From contig NC_135622.1 in assembly GCF_053574225.1 (NCBI RefSeq), forward strand, positions 34,016,052 through 34,080,051: a stretch of DNA of 64,000 nt, written 5' to 3'. Below, one piece after another: positions 13,801-22,034 of the stretch; within the stretch, counting starts at the first letter, position 1, and each line of letters opens with the position of its first letter. The stretch is from Canis aureus. Lineage: Eukaryota > Chordata > Mammalia > Carnivora > Canidae. The notes beneath the pieces are model-generated. The model made no database searches. It was not told the origin of the DNA and was given only the letters and a program-made list of their open reading frames with translations. Made by a program: the position numbers and the translations under genes.

Positions 13801-16518
13801 CTTCATACCTGTGTGATGACCTGTGTGAGCCTCACTACTATCCACTGAAGTAAACACTGCACGCATCTTCAATTTGCTGATGCCCGGGCTTAAAGATTTT
13901 TTCTGTTTCTTTCAGGAGATGGCCAGCCTCAAACGACAATTCACTGAACTGTTATCAGATATAGGCTTTGTAAAGGAAGGACTCAGAGCAAGGGAAATCG
14001 AGAAGAGGGCCCAAGGAGGAGATGGTATCTTGGACGCCACAGGAGAAGAGGTAAAGAATGCGTAGTTAGTTCTTTTATTTCTCTTCAATTGGTGCATGAA
14101 CCATATATGAACTCCCTTAATTCTTCACCTAAGCCCTCTGAACAGTGGGCTTAGTGGCATTCTTGATTTTCTTTCCACAAAGTGTCAGGTATACCACACT
14201 CCTAAAAACAGAAGGGTTTTTCTGTTAATTGCTACATTTTTTTTTTTTTAATTTCATACCAGTTTGTTCATTCGTTCGTTCTTTCTTTGAAAGAGAGAGA
14301 AAGAGAGTAAGCATAAGCAGGAGAGGCAGAGGGAGAGGGATAGAGGAACTCAAGCAAACTCCTTGCTGAGCACAGAGCCTGATGCAGGGCTTGATCTCAC
14401 AACCCTGAAATGATGACCTGAGCTGAAACCAAGCTACTTAACCAACTGCACCCTCCCGGCATCCCCGCACTGGTTCTTGATAAGCCTATAAGAGGTGAAA
14501 TAGATGTTTCAAGAATGTCTTCTTAAATCACACCAGCTTTTTTCCAACCAAGGATAGTTCTTCTATATGACCGTGGGAAGAACGCTTCTTCAAGATGAAC
14601 CTGATGTCACTCTGTTCTCAGTGCATTTAGTACTTTCTGCAGATGATGAACATCTCATGAACCAGAATCTCTGTCTACTGATCCTTAGAAACACTGGCTT
14701 TGTAATTGCTTTGCAGAGACCCAGAGTTACTGGGGCTTCTTGGAGTGGGTCCTGTGTGCATATGGTCCAGTGGACTTATTTTTTACTTAGAAGGAAAGAA
14801 TTTCTCTAGCAAAAACATAGAAATTAGGTATTTTAGTTTTGTTTTAAGAAAGAAATCATATGTAATCTAATGATAAATTCTAGGGTACAGACAGAAGTAG
14901 CCACATTACTTATAAGATCAATGCTTGCTTTCTCTCATAGGCAAACTCAAATGCTGAGAATCCCAAGCTGATATCAGCAATGCTGTGTGCTGCTCTTTAT
15001 CCAAATGTGGTGCAGGTAACAAAACATTTTTTCCTGGGTCCTACCACTTCTTGTTTGATTTGTAGCCAGGGGACATAAGTTAAGACATACAAATTAATTG
15101 TCTTAAAGAGATGCATGCAAATAAACACAGAGCCTTTTAAACTTTGTACACATTTCCAATCCTTCAATTCCCCAAATCTGTTCGATACATCATTCAAGAA
15201 TACATTTATTGTATAAAATGAAGTGCCTTTTTAATCCTTCTGACAGATTACGACATTCCAGAAATTTAAATGTACATAAATGTGACCCTGTCAGTAGTTT
15301 GTGCATAACTAGCCTTCTATGTTAGATAGAAGCTTGATTCTACCACAGTTTCCCTTATGGCCTCTGCTCTGGACTACAGTTAGATAAGAACAAAATCAAA
15401 CAAGCTAGGGCTCTGCCATGGGACCACCTGTGGCCAACCTTCTGGAAAATCCTATCTGTACATTGCTGTTGTACCTGAGTTTTAATTTCCCAGCCCTTGT
15501 CAAACTTAGAAAGACTGAATTTGTCAGAGTACAAACTTGTTTCTCGTTTATCATTTTGTTAAATGCTCAGTTGACATCTGATGAATTTCTGGCACATTTT
15601 CTGTTCGGTACTTGAATACTTTTCAAACCGTTTGAAATTTATTTTAAAAAATCATTTGGAGCAAAAGCATGGAGACAAAGTAACCCCAAAGGATTGGGGA
15701 GAATAAATAAAAAAATTTTAAGGCAATGAAAATACTCTGCATGATACCATTGTAATGGATACATGTCATTATACATTTGCCCAAACCCATAGAATATACA
15801 CCACCAAGAGTGAACCTAAAGGTAAACTATGGGCTTTTGGGTGATTATGATGTACCACAAGTTTTTAAAAATTGTAATACTACTGCTATCAGAAGCCCCC
15901 CACAATGAACCTTCTTACTGTTAGTGGGAGTGTAAATTGATATACCCTTTCTAAATTTCATTGCTGAGGACTTATTAAGAACTAATTGCATGTATGCATA
16001 AAGCTACAGCTAGAAGAATGTTCATTCTAGCTCTGTTTGTAATTGCAAACAATCAAAAGTACCAATAATAGGGAATTTATTAAATGATTATAGATCCTTA
16101 CAACTAGATACCATATAGCCATTTAGAATTATGTTTTAAGAAAATATTTAACATGGAAAAATGTTCTCAAAATATTAAGTTTAAAAAGATTATAGAAAAA
16201 AAAAATAAAATAAAATAAAAAGATTATAGAAAATGATCCTATGTTAATTTCAATACCTGTGTACTTTTATTTATGTTTATAGTTTTCTTTGTTTCTGTAT
16301 AAAAACAAATCTAACACCAAAAATGAAAATATTTAGCAGATACAATTAAGTTATCTCTTAATCATGTGATTATAAGATATCTTTATTTTCTTATTTTTTC
16401 CTAATATATTATTTTCTATAGTAAACATGTATTATTTTTGCAAAACATACATATATATAATTCATATATATGTGTATGTGCATATAAATTTTTTTAAAGA
16501 TTTTTAGTTTATTTATTC

Positions 16519-16550
<32 letters not shown>

Positions 16551-19500
16551 CAGAGACATAGGAAGAGGGAGAAGCATGGAGCCCCATGTGGGACTCGATC
16601 CCGGGACTCTAGGATCTTGCCCTGGGCCGAAGGCAGGTGCTCAACCGCTGAGCCACCCAGGTACGTCCCTAAAATTTTTCTTTTTAAATGAGATAATGTG
16701 TTTATTCATTTTTTTCCCCCTCATTTGGAAAGAAAGGCATTTGGAAAAGTAGGATTACTTCCAAAAGTAGCAGATTCGTCCTCCACTGCTGCCAGCTAGA
16801 TGCAGCTGAGAATCGGTTTCAGACCTCGAGTTAGCAACATCCATCTACCCCCATATGGCTGGTGTGCCGTAGAGTCTCCCAGGGCTACTGTACCTACATC
16901 CACACTTCTTGGTGGTCAGAAAAAAGAAATAAAAGGGGGAAAGTATGCTTATACTACCTTCAAAAGGAAGCAGGGAAGAAACAGCCAAAGCATTCAGACA
17001 AGACTGGTTTCGTGCCAAGGGATGCTTCTGGTCATAGAAATAAATAAATACATGCATACATACATAAATTTATTATTATATTTTTTTCCAAAAACCTGTT
17101 TAGGTGAAAAGCCCAGAAGGGAAATTTCAGAAGACCAGTACTGGAGCAGTCAGAATGCAACCAAAATCAGATGAGTTGAAGTTTGTCACCAAGAATGATG
17201 GATATGTGCACATTCACCCTTCCTCAGTGAACTACCAGGTAGGAATGGTGGGAGACACCTCTATTTACATACGGCAGGTCTTGTGGGGAGCAGCATAGTC
17301 CCTTCAAGTGAGCCATACCTCCTTCTATCCTTCGCCATCCCCAGCAGCACCACTGTCTTGGGGGGAGGTTGAATAAGTATGAACAGACTAGAAATTGGGC
17401 AGTTTGGGGAAAGACTATTTCCATTTCAAGAAAATTCTACTGGATACCAAAAAAAATGTTCAAACCTGCTTTCAGATGTTTCTTTGCAGTGGGGATTTAA
17501 GAAGTCAGGATGTAAAAAAAAAAAGAAGGATGTAATGAGATCACTAAATCTGTGCCTTAAAAGGGAATGACCTGTGCTTACTGATGGCACTTCCTCGGTG
17601 CTTTCTCCCGAGGCCAGGCCTGCTGCTGAGGCTTTTCCCAGCGCTCCATTGAACTCACCACCAGCTATGCATCACCTCCTTGGTGTCCTACCCAGTGAAC
17701 ACCCCCTGGTCCTCATCAGACTTGACTCTTGTGTAGTATCTGACACCACTAACCTCCTGTCCTCTTGAAACTCTCTTTCATGTGGTTTTGCTCCTGAAAT
17801 GCCACTTTCTTCCCTTTCTCTGATCATCCCCTGACACCTCTTTTAGGAGTTTCTCTTCCTTTGCTCTGAAATAGCGGTTCTGTCCTGAGTTCTCATTTCT
17901 CACTATAGTGCACTTATTCTTCCTGAACCATCAGAGCATAGCTCTGTGATTCTCACTGCCGCCTGTGTGCTGTCACTGAGCCCCTGCTCCTCTCTCTCTG
18001 GGCCTGGGCTCTTTCTGAGCTCTCCTGCCAGAAATCATCAGCCAGATAATGAAGATTCAAATTCCTTATTTTCCACTTCATTCTTTTCTTCTTGTATTCC
18101 GTCTTGGTGAACAGCACCACCCAAACTAGAACCCTGCGTTCATAGAGACCCTGCCACTTTTCTCTTTACCCCAGTCCTTGTGGACACCAGGTCCCAGCAG
18201 TTCCACCTTCTGACACTCTCAGATGTGCTTGTTCCTCTTCTTCCCACTGTCCCTTCCTCAGTTCAAACCCCAACATCTGTCTCTTCTCTAAAGTGCTATA
18301 ATGATCTGACTTCTGGTCCTTTCTCTCCAGCCTTTTACAGTACTGCTGCCAGAATTAACTTTACAAAACATACATTGGGTCACGTCATCCCCTTGCTTGA
18401 AACTCTTCATATATGGAGTCTCCTGCAAACTCTCCCATGACTTTTCAGGCCAGGCCCCTCTTTTACCATGTCTCCCACTGCTCCTCCCTTGATCATTCTG
18501 TGTGCCATGACATGTAACATGCTTTCTTGGAACCTGGAATACATTCTCATTCCCAGCAGGCTCCTCTAATTTGAGCTTCCATTTGAACAACTCTCCCTCA
18601 AAGTTGCTTTGTTTCTTGGTCCACCATCAGGTGTGCATTTTATCCACAGTTGTGCTTACCATGTTATTTCATGGTTTGTGGTACATCATCTTCATGGAAG
18701 GATGAAATTTCTAAAGACAGGAATTGTATGGTTTTCATTTTTATGTTCTTGACATGTAGCAGGGCGCCTCCCTAAAAGCAGACACTCAATAAAACTTTGA
18801 GGGGAGATGGAGAAAGAGAGGACAGGGGGATGGAGGAAGAGAATTTGAAGTGTGAGGGCTGGCCAACCCCTGGAACTACCGAGTAACGTGTCAGCCAAGC
18901 ACGAAAAGGGTCTCCTCAGCCCAGAAGACTTTGAGGACCAGATGGCCATCTGGTCTTTCAGCTACATACGTACTTAGGAGCCAGCGGTCACAGTTAGTTC
19001 TACCTCCTCTTCTGAGTTTACCATGACATTCATGCAATGATTCCAAATTATTCAGTATCTCCTAGCAGTTTCTCTGTGCCAGGCACTACTCTGATCCATG
19101 GAGGACAGTGGATGAACTAGACAGACAAGGTCTCTGCCCTCAGGGAGCTTAAGTTCTGCTGAGCAAGACAGGAAAGAAATAAGTAAACACATCATCTCAG
19201 GTTAGTGACAAATGCAATCAAGGAAAATAAAACAGAATAAGAGATTGAGAGTGATAAGAGATAGGCCATTTTGCCAAATGTGGTCGGGGAAGAACTCGCT
19301 GAGGAGAAAACAACTGAGCAGATCCTAAATAAAGTACAGGGCGAGCCATGAAGATCTCTAGGGAGAGAGCATTCCAGCAGAGGAAATAAGTGCAAAGACC
19401 ATGAGACAGAAGCATATTGGTGTGCTTCCGGAGATGCAGACCAGTGGTTGGGAGAGGTGGAATGGGATGATGAGGTGCCAGAGGAGCAGATGTGTCGGGA

Positions 19501-22034
19501 CAAGTGGGCAGGGTCAGGTTGTGTGGGACTGTGTGGGCCATAGATCTGAGATTTTATTCTTAGGAAGTCACTGGAAGGTTTTGAGCCTAATTGGATTTAT
19601 GTTTTTAAAAGATCATTGCAGGGGTATCTGGGTGGCTCAGTGGGTTAAGTGTCTGCCTTCGGCTCAGGTCATGATCTCTGGGTCCTAGGATAGAGCCCCA
19701 CTTTGGGCTCCCTGTACAGTGGGGAGCCTGCTTCTTCCTCTGCCTACTGTTCCCCCTGCTTATGTTCTCTCTGTCTTTGTCAAATAAATAAATAAAATAG
19801 TTTTAAAAATAAATAAATAAAAGGTAACCGTGGCTGCTAGGTGGGAAAGAGACTGAAGGTGTAAAACAGAAGCCAAGCAGGTGCTTAGGAGGCTGTGGCA
19901 GTGGTCTGTGGGAGGCAGTGATGCTCTGAGCTAAGGTGGTAGCTGTCACATTGCAGGGAATATGTCCGTTCATTATATATTTTGAAAATAGAACTGACAG
20001 GACCTAGTGATCATTTCGACAGCATGAGGGGAAAGAACAGTTGAGAAAAGTTTCTCAGTTTGGGACGTGAGCAGCTAGGTGAACAGGAATATCACTTACT
20101 GAGCAGGAGGGGAATACTGTAAGTTGGGGAAAATCAAGAATTCCTTTTGAACGTGAGTTTGAGATGATTATTAAATATCCAAAGTGAGACGTCCTGAGGT
20201 CGATGCATGTAGAAGTCTGTCCTCAAGGGAAAGGTACAGGCTGGAGATAATTTGGGGAATTGTCAATGGACAGGTGGTACTTAAATCCATGGAGTGGGTG
20301 GAGTTCCCCTCAGGCTGTCAGTGCCCTCATCTGAGGTTTCCTGTTCCAGGTCAGACACTTTGACAGCCCCTACCTGGTGTACCATGAAAAGATCAAAACC
20401 AGTCGGGTGTTCATCCGAGACTGCAGTATGGTGTCCGTGTACCCGCTGGTCTTGTTTGGAGGAGGCCAAGTGAGTGTGCAGCTTCAGAGAGGGGAGTTTG
20501 TTGTGTCCTTGGATGATGGTTGGATCCGTTTTGCAGCTGCTTCCCATCAGGTAAAGGCTATCAGTTCCGTCTCTGAAGGAGCCCCCCTAGGGCTGTATTT
20601 CAATTTTTCTAGTAGCCACGCATAAAAAATACAAATAAGTGAAATTAATCTTAATTTTATTTAACCTAATACACCTAAAAAGTTTTATATTCAACATGTA
20701 ATCAATATAAGAATTTATTAGATATTTTATACTGTTTTTTTATATTAAATCTTTAAAATCTGGGATGTATTTTACATACATACACCAGCACATCTGTTTG
20801 AACTGGCCATTAGATTAGCCACATGTGACAGATGGCTGTTGTATTGCACAGTACAGGTCAAGAAAGCCAGAAAGGGTTGGTTTAATTCAGCAGCCCAGGG
20901 ACAACAAAAGTCTGGCTGACCTCATGGTAGCAGGATGGCTGCCATAGCTCCAGGCCTCACATCTGTGCAGCAGCACACTGTCCAGCAGGGAGACAAGAAA
21001 CTTCTTCTCTTAAACCAACTTCTATGACCAAAGGAATGTCATAAACTCTAAGGCCGTGATGATCTGAGCCATTCACTCTGGCAGAGCTCATGGCATAAGC
21101 CTGTTTGAATTAGGCCAGGTGCAAACTGCATGGTTACCAAATAATGGGGGAGCAGCAAACCATTTTGGGAAGACATCTCCAGTGCCCGCTGTACATCAGC
21201 ATAAGAAAATGCCATAAAAAAGGTGGAGTTGTTTCTTCCCATGAAAGCATCAAATGTATCCCAAAGCTACAGATTTTTTGGCTTTAATATCTAGCATTTT
21301 TAATTCTCCATTTTCCTGCCTCTCTTGGAGCAAATTGTAAAAGTTGACCAAGCTTTTTTTTTTTTTTTAAAGATTTATTTATTTATTTATTCATGAGAAA
21401 CACAGAGAGAGAGAGAGAGAGAGAATGACAGAGACACAGGCAGAGGGAGAAGCAGGCTCCATGCAAGGAGCCCGATGTGGGACTCGATCCCGGGTCTCCA
21501 GGATCACACCCTGGGCTGCAGGCGGCGCTAAACCGCTGCGCCACTGGGGCTGCCCTTGACCAAGCTTTAATATGCAGAACGCTACATAGAAGCCATTCTT
21601 CCAGATTTAATCTTCTCTTTAAATGAGATGTGATAGAGGAGACTTTTTATAATGACCCCATTTATTATATTGCAGAGCTGACATTGAGTGAACATTCTTA
21701 GAGCTGCATCAAGAAATTTTAGAAGTACTTCTAGAATAAAAATGTGTTAGTTTCTCCCCTCCTCCCACCATGGAGTTAAAATTACTACCAGAAATCTAAA
21801 ATAATGACAGTCATCCGTGAGATGTTTCCCTTAGGAACCTTTCCTCCCTCACTGACCCAATCACGGCTTACGTTGCAACTTTCATTTTAGGTGGCTGAAT
21901 TAGTAAAGGAACTGCGTTGCGAACTTGACCAGCTCCTCCAGGATAAGATTAAAAACCCAAGCATAGATCTGTGTACATGTCCGCGAGGATCTCGGATCAT
22001 CAGCACAATTGTGAAACTTGTCACCACACAATAA
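1750..22034 (+). CDS. DHX57: DHX57, C-terminal 578 residues (12 coding exons)
   Basis: Putative ATP-dependent RNA helicase of the DEAH/RHA group. Coding exons are 1750-1866, 4847-4943, 5763-5936, 6558-6758, 7984-8260, 10871-10966, 11049-11132, 13916-14050, 14941-15015, 17104-17238, 20350-20550 and 21891-22034. All have AG/GT borders, and joined phases give 1733 coding bases plus one base from the missing upstream exon, with no stop. The part here starts just before RecA2 motif IV (LVFLPG), then motif V (STNIAETSITIDD), motif VI (QRKGRAGR), the winged-helix/ratchet HA2 region (about exons 5-8) and the OB-fold region (exons 10-12). The protein ends in IVKLVTTQ. The ATPase motifs I-III and the N-terminal UBA, RWD and zinc-finger parts known for this family lie outside the window. 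DHX29 is the nearest alternative. The convergent GEMIN6 neighbour and the C-terminus favour DHX57. The human protein is, as I recall, 1386 residues, so this is roughly its last 40%. Confidence 0.95.
2265..2645 (+). mobile_element. MIR, split by a SINEC
   Basis: The MIR core (cctcagtttccttgt..) and its 3' part (aaagcacttagcacagtacc) lie on either side of the SINEC at 2440-2575. Confidence 0.8.
2440..2575 (+). mobile_element. SINEC, short form, inside MIR
   Basis: tRNA-like head, gggcatagagattgcttaa 3' end and A-rich tail. MIR bases agaaaccatatgta are duplicated on both sides. Confidence 0.88.
2780..3120 (+). mobile_element. L2 3' end
   Basis: Old LINE pattern: ttctctgaccaccttgttt, then tagaatgtaaactccttaag. 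Diverged. Confidence 0.65.
3560..3663 (+). mobile_element. SINEC, short form
   Basis: ggctggttcagttgacagag head and ttggatgtagagcttac 3' end, then A7. Confidence 0.85.
3790..3997 (+). mobile_element. SINEC
   Basis: Diverged full-length copy: ggtggcacagtcagttaagc head, CT-rich region and caaataaattcat tail. Confidence 0.88.
4197..4380 (+). mobile_element. SINEC_Cf, young copy
   Basis: Near-consensus gggatccctgggtggcgcag head and actatcataaaaaaat tail. Flanked by 16-bp repeats tttatttgccgttgta at 4181-4196 and tttatatgccgttgta at 4381-4396. Sits in a DHX57 intron, sense orientation. Confidence 0.95.
4847..4943 (+). CDS. DHX57: DHX57 exon 2 in window (motif IV)
   Basis: Acceptor tacccag and donor gtaagt. 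It encodes GAILVFLPGLAEIKMLYEQL, containing helicase motif IV, and ends in a split Arg codon. Confidence 0.94.
5763..5936 (+). CDS. DHX57: DHX57 exon 3 in window (motif V)
   Basis: Acceptor tcctttcag and donor gtattc. It encodes CVVHPLHSSLSSEEQQAVF and then motif V with TNIAETSITIDD. It is 58 codons and ends in a split Arg codon. Confidence 0.95.
6195..6343 (+). mobile_element. L1 3' end
   Basis: Typical old mammalian L1 3' UTR: gtgatggatgtgttaattgg, then cacattgtatagcttaaat and an A-rich tail. Confidence 0.75.
6558..6758 (+). CDS. DHX57: DHX57 exon 4 in window (motif VI)
   Basis: Acceptor ctctgtag and donor gtacat. It contains motif VI QRKGRAGR, whose arginine-finger residues contact ATP in this superfamily, and ends VPLEQLCLR. 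Confidence 0.95.
6840..7390 (+). pseudogene. Unrecognised pseudogene-like open frame
   Basis: One frame is open for 120 codons from 6873 to a TGA at 7233-7235. It has protein-like composition (for example FSVAFTIRFHGLHRKISYI). After a frame change the reading appears to go on as MLELTLSMPYDPFTTWREY to about 7380. It has no consistent splice borders, lies in the intron between two DHX57 exons, and matches no family I recognise. It could be a decayed retrocopy or chance. Confidence 0.35.
7400..7540 (+). mobile_element. L2-like fragment
   Basis: gagctaagcactagagatac is typical of the L2 3' region. Short and diverged. Confidence 0.45.
7646..7836 (+). mobile_element. SINEC
   Basis: gacacctgagtggctcagtc head, CT-rich region and A-rich tail. 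Confidence 0.9.
7984..8260 (+). CDS. DHX57: DHX57 exon 5 in window (HA2)
   Basis: Acceptor tttttgtag and donor gtaagt, ending phase 0. This is the longest exon here, 92 codons. It encodes the winged-helix/HA2 start, with SRLIEPPHTDSLRASK and LTPLGYHLASLPVD typical of DEAH helicases. Confidence 0.95.
8690..8887 (+). mobile_element. SINEC
   Basis: Full-length. Flanking duplication aaagaaaccccttagca lies immediately before and after, within the L1. Confidence 0.94.
9820..10068 (+). mobile_element. L1 3' UTR fragment
   Basis: Carnivore-type L1 3' end (ctgtgttgtatacctgaaac, then aacgtgtgtcaactacac) with an A-rich tail. With the SINEC after it, it is flanked by aatccattacc (about 9811) and aatccattgcc (about 10296). 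Confidence 0.75.
10070..10300 (+). mobile_element. SINEC in L1 tail
   Basis: ggggtgcctgggaggctctc head, CT-rich region and A-rich tail, inserted in the poly(A) of the preceding L1 fragment. Confidence 0.88.
10356..10519 (-). mobile_element. SINEC, antisense
   Basis: Ends in gagccacccaggtgcccc, the reverse complement of the head. agttttatag is repeated on both sides. Confidence 0.9.
10704..10822 (+). mobile_element. SINEC, short form
   Basis: ggctggctcagttggtggag head and gggtatagagattacttaa 3' end. About 50 bp upstream of a DHX57 acceptor. Confidence 0.9.
10871..10966 (+). CDS. DHX57: DHX57 exon 6 in window
   Basis: Acceptor cctcatttag and donor gtaagt; 32 codons in phase. It encodes VSPWDKKEEANQKKLEF and ends YLALLRAYK in the HA2 region. 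Confidence 0.93.
11049..11132 (+). CDS. DHX57: DHX57 exon 7 in window
   Basis: Acceptor aaaattag and donor gtgagt; 28 codons. It encodes GWQLSMKEGMRASYNYC and ends FLSGRVLQ. It lies 82 bp after the previous exon, the shortest intron seen. Confidence 0.93.
11430..11610. mobile_element. Possible old DNA-transposon remnant
   Basis: gacattcttaacctggatcc resembles the start of a mammalian non-autonomous DNA element. Family not assigned. Confidence 0.3.
11820..12021 (+). mobile_element. SINEC_Cf-like, first of a pair
   Basis: gggcagcccgggtggctcag head and A21 tail. Flanked by aaaagatgtccc and aaaagatgtctc. Confidence 0.93.
12029..12226 (+). mobile_element. SINEC, second of a pair
   Basis: ggggcacctgggtggctcag head. 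Target bases aaaagatgtct occur again at about 12227, so the two SINEs share one target sequence. Confidence 0.92.
12289..12330. repeat. (CATC)n / (ATCT)n microsatellite
   Basis: atctatctatccatccatcc with further catc units; about seven tetranucleotide units. Confidence 0.95.
12566..12748. mobile_element. hAT-type MITE (MER20/MER5-like)
   Basis: Ends are inverted copies: cttggctgcatattag at the left, agccaaggttgagaaccact at the right. Length about 180 bp. Confidence 0.65.
12760..13490. other. DHX57 intron, nothing recognised
   Basis: No exon with good borders and no repeat I can name. Confidence 0.5.
13493..13668 (+). mobile_element. SINEC_Cf-like with internal deletion
   Basis: Normal head and tail, but the stretch after gtcgggctc runs straight into tccctctgcctgtg, missing about 25 bp. 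Flanks aaaatgtgatttt at about 13478 and 13670. Confidence 0.92.
13916..14050 (+). CDS. DHX57: DHX57 exon 8 in window
   Basis: Acceptor tttctttcag and donor gtaaag; 45 codons. It encodes EMASLKRQFTELLSDIGF and ends in a charged, probably disordered stretch, GGDGILDATGEE. Confidence 0.94.
14232..14467 (-). mobile_element. SINEC, antisense, diverged
   Basis: T-run, GA-rich stretch and inverted head. About 180 bp after a DHX57 donor site. Confidence 0.82.
14941..15015 (+). CDS. DHX57: DHX57 exon 9 in window
   Basis: Acceptor tctctcatag and donor gtaaca; 25 codons. It encodes ANSNAENPKLISAMLCAAL and YPNVVQ, the conserved start of the OB-fold region in DEAH helicases. Confidence 0.94.
15050..15640. 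other. DHX57 intron, nothing recognised
   Basis: No repeat or exon recognised. Confidence 0.5.
15720..16330 (+). mobile_element. Old L1/HAL1 3' fragments
   Basis: tggatacatgtcattataca and cccatagaatatacaccac are L1M 3' UTR signatures. Then come HAL1-like bases (gtttgtaattgcaaacaatc). Confidence 0.65.
16487..16669 (-). mobile_element. SINEC, antisense
   Basis: (GA)n stretch, gggactcgatcccgggact and gctgagccacccaggt. Confidence 0.92.
17104..17238 (+). CDS. DHX57: DHX57 exon 10 in window
   Basis: Acceptor cctgtttag and donor gtagga; 45 codons. It includes the VHIHPSSVN segment typical of this helicase group (HPSS motif). Confidence 0.94.
17690..18805 (+). mobile_element. L2, ORF2 end and 3' UTR
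   Basis: Sequence order matches the old LINE L2: cttgaaactctctttcatg, then gggtcacgtcatccccttgc, then cactcaataaaactttga. Highly diverged and non-coding. Confidence 0.7.
19050..20250 (+). mobile_element. L2 fragment, split by a SINEC
   Basis: gtgccaggcactactctgat, then ctctgccctcagggagctta and catgagacagaagcatat are L2 3' region signatures. Resumes after the SINEC at 19621-19823. Confidence 0.65.
19621..19823 (+). mobile_element. SINEC
   Basis: gggtggctcagtgggttaag head, CT-rich region and (aaat)n tail. Inserted in L2. Confidence 0.93.
20350..20550 (+). CDS. DHX57: DHX57 exon 11 in window (OB fold)
   Basis: Acceptor ctgttccag and donor gtaaag; 67 codons. It encodes the OB-fold body, with YLVYHEKIKTSRVFIRDCS and YPLVLFGG. 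Confidence 0.94.
20595..20870. mobile_element. Old MER-type DNA element (family uncertain)
   Basis: tctagtagccacgcataaaa at the left and gattagccacatgtgacaga at the right bracket an AT-rich core. Confidence 0.45.
20880..21345. other. DHX57 last intron, possible old repeat
   Basis: catggtagcaggatggctgc resembles a common ancient interspersed repeat, but I cannot assign a family. Confidence 0.3.
21354..21556 (-). mobile_element. SINEC_Cf-like, antisense, in last DHX57 intron
   Basis: T17, then tttatttatttattcatg, and inverted head aaaccgctgcgccactgggg. Flanks ttgaccaagctt before and after. Confidence 0.95.
21891..22034 (+). CDS. DHX57: DHX57 terminal exon, coding part
   Basis: Acceptor tttcattttag; 47 codons plus TAA at 22032-22034. 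It encodes VAELVKELRCELDQLLQDK and ends TIVKLVTTQ. The exon continues into the 3' UTR. Confidence 0.95.
   Translation: MAELVKELRCELDQLLQDKIKNPSIDLCTCPRGSRIISTIVKLVTTQ

Noticed and set aside
16519..16752. Repeated RERERER protein
   Set aside because: It is the (GA)n stretch of an antisense SINEC, not an arginine-rich gene.
18288..18590. Coding-like frames at 18.2-18.6 kb
   Set aside because: The bases match an old L2 ORF2 and 3' UTR, so any residual open frame is from the LINE.
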